64,000 bases of DNA, taken from positions 61,082 through 125,081 of the forward strand of contig NZ_MBEJ01000062.1 in the NCBI RefSeq assembly GCF_001953975.1. Reading direction: 5' to 3'. Under the pieces are notes generated by a model. The model was not told the origin of the DNA. It did not search any database and saw only the letters and a list, made by a program, of their open reading frames with translations. Positions 62,825 to 64,000 of this stretch are shown here, piece by piece. Source of the DNA: Mycobacterium sp. NS-7484 (GTDB taxonomy: Bacteria; Actinomycetota; Actinomycetes; Mycobacteriales; Mycobacteriaceae). Position numbers and translations under genes: made by a program. Every line of letters begins with the position of its first letter. Position 1 is the first letter of the stretch.

Positions 62825-64000
62825 ATGTCGCAGCTCGAGGTCGACGAAGAACCGGCACTCGGACACCTGCGCCTCACCGCGCGGCTGAACACCTCGGCGC
62901 TCGATTCACGACGGGGCGTGGTGCGGCTACATCCCGAGGCGATCGCCGCGTTGGGTCTTCGCGAGTGGGACGCCGTCTCCCTGACCGGGTCACGGACCAC
63001 CGCAGCCGTCGTCGGCGTCGCTCCCGCCGGTACACCCAGCGGCACCGCACTGCTCGACGACGTCACCTTGTCCAACGCCGGAATCCGCGAGAACGCCACG
63101 GTGATCGTGTCGCCGGTGACGGTGTACGGCGCCCGCGCGGTCACGGTGAGCGGGTCCAAACTGGCCACCGACTCGATCTCGTCGGCAACCCTGCGCCAGG
63201 CGCTTCTGGGCAAGGTGATGACGGTCGGCGACACGGTGTCGCTGCTGCCTCGCGATCTGGGACCGGGTACCTCGACCTCGGCGGCGACCGCGGCGCTGGC
63301 GTCGTCGGTCGGCATCACGTGGACCTCGGAACTGTTGACGGTCACCGGTGTCGATCCGGGCGGTCCGGTGAGCATCCAGCCCAACTCGGTGGTGTCGTGG
63401 GGGCCCGGCCTTGAGCCCGCGACATCGACGGCGGCGACGGATTCCACTGGCGCCCACACGGTCAGCCCCGCACGCAGCGAGCCCACGGTCAGCTTCGACG
63501 ATCTCAAAGGCGCCCATACCCAGGCCGGAAAGCTCACCGAATGGCTCAAGCTGTCCCTCGACGAGCCGCAATTACTCGAGACCCTCGGCGCCACACCCCA
63601 TCTCGGGGTGCTGGTGACCGGCCCCGCCGGCGTCGGCAAGGCCACCATGGTGCGGACGGTGTGCAGTGAGCGCCGGCTGGTGGAGCTCGACGGGCCCGAG
63701 GTGGGGGCACTGGCCGCCGACGATCGGCTGAGCCGGGTGTCCAACGCGGTGGCCACGGTGCGCGACGGTGGCGGGGTGCTGCTGATCTCCGACATCGACG
63801 CACTGCTGCCGGCTGCCGCCGACCGGGCCCCCGAACCGGTGGCCGCCCTGATCATCGCCGAGCTGCGGGACGCGGTCGCCACCGCCGGGGTGGCCTTCGT
63901 CGCGACGTCGGCCGTTCCCGTCGGGGTGGACCCGCGCTTGCGCGCGCCCGGAGTGTGCGACCGCGAACTGGCCCGGCCCCAGCCCGCCGCCCCCCCCCCC
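62825..64000 (+). CDS. AAA ATPase, Cdc48-like (Rv0435c-type), N-terminal part
   Basis: The first 392 codons of a large AAA protein; the frame is open to the window end. Residues 10-about 190 form a Cdc48-N-like double-psi barrel domain (ALGLREWDAVSLTGSRTTA); the first AAA domain starts near 222. Its Walker A GPAGVGKAT has Ala273 for the usual Ser/Thr after Lys272, and Walker B LLISDID lacks the Glu, so this first domain may bind but not hydrolyse ATP. The rest is outside. The ATG at 62825 lies 1 base after pssA. It is the Rv0435c orthologue by position. The final ten bases are all C and may be an assembly end. Confidence 0.9.
   Translation, partial: MSQLEVDEEPALGHLRLTARLNTSALDSRRGVVRLHPEAIAALGLREWDAVSLTGSRTTAAVVGVAPAGTPSGTALLDDVTLSNAGIRENATVIVSPVTVYGARAVTVSGSKLATDSISSATLRQALLGKVMTVGDTVSLLPRDLGPGTSTSAATAALASSVGITWTSELLTVTGVDPGGPVSIQPNSVVSWGPGLEPATSTAATDSTGAHTVSPARSEPTVSFDDLKGAHTQAGKLTEWLKLSLDEPQLLETLGATPHLGVLVTGPAGVGKATMVRTVCSERRLVELDGPEVGALAADDRLSRVSNAVATVRDGGGVLLISDIDALLPAAADRAPEPVAALIIAELRDAVATAGVAFVATSAVPVGVDPRLRAPGVCDRELARPQPAAPPP

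Overview
The window looks like chromosomal DNA of a rapidly growing mycobacterium (Mycolicibacterium type). By eye the GC content is high. The gene content includes a mycolic-acid cyclopropane-synthase relative, isocitrate lyase with RamB, a WhiB protein, F420/LLM-type enzymes and a GroEL with a GGM-rich tail. Two blocks match remembered M. tuberculosis gene order: umaA-fadB2-icl1-Rv0466-ramB-Rv0464c-Rv0463-lpdC-Rv0461/0460/0459-Rv0457c at 0.6-12.4 kb, and Rv0439c-moeA2-psd-pssA-Rv0435c at 59-64 kb. The groEL2 gene that borders the second block in M. tuberculosis lies about 19.5 kb away here, so accessory DNA separates them. No tRNA, rRNA, CRISPR array or complete insertion sequence was seen.

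Layout. 0-7 kb: tail of a PPK2 kinase, umaA, fadB2, aceA, an acyl-ACP thioesterase and ramB, with RamB-like TTTGC/GCAAA motifs before aceA and ramB. 7-12.5 kb: lpdC and small membrane genes, a DUF779 gene without its usual aldehyde dehydrogenase partner, and a prolyl oligopeptidase. 12.5-23.7 kb: a second PPK2, a vapBC pair with a perfect palindromic operator, an aldehyde dehydrogenase, a secreted Lys-rich protein, PAP2 and DinB proteins, a Ser/Thr kinase with its partner gene, a VOC protein and an N-acyl-D-amino-acid deacylase-type amidohydrolase. 23.7-27.7 kb: a corrinoid-salvage-like operon (binding lipoprotein, permease, ATPase and a PhnP-like/CobU fusion). 28.3-35.1 kb: a tightly overlapped seven-gene MoxR/DUF58/VWA operon. 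35.3-38.0 kb: an atypical 2.7 kb segment bounded by two copies of the groEL 3' end, holding vapBC, a restriction-modification relic and uncharacterised genes. 38-39.8 kb: groEL2 with two CIRCE operators. 39.9-50.4 kb: a GntR-controlled uptake and catabolism island (dehydratase, cyclase-type hydrolase, nitrilase-type amidase, SDR and an ABC transporter with a fused ATPase-permease), ending in a whiB gene. 50.4-59 kb: polysaccharide deacetylase, LLM/TetR/SDR, an SF2 helicase, a HAD phosphatase and two PH-domain membrane proteins. 59-64 kb: SDR, moeA, psd, pssA and a partial AAA ATPase.

Recurrent features: six copies of one roughly 65 bp palindromic repeat, each within 30 bases of a stop codon; at least ten TANNNT boxes placed 6-8 bases before a start codon, as expected for leaderless transcripts; and many 1-11 base gene overlaps that indicate coupled operons. 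The most interesting new-biology candidates are the groEL-tail-flanked element, the 3'-end repeat family, the GntR island with its 34 bp palindrome, and the metallo-beta-lactamase/CobU fusion.
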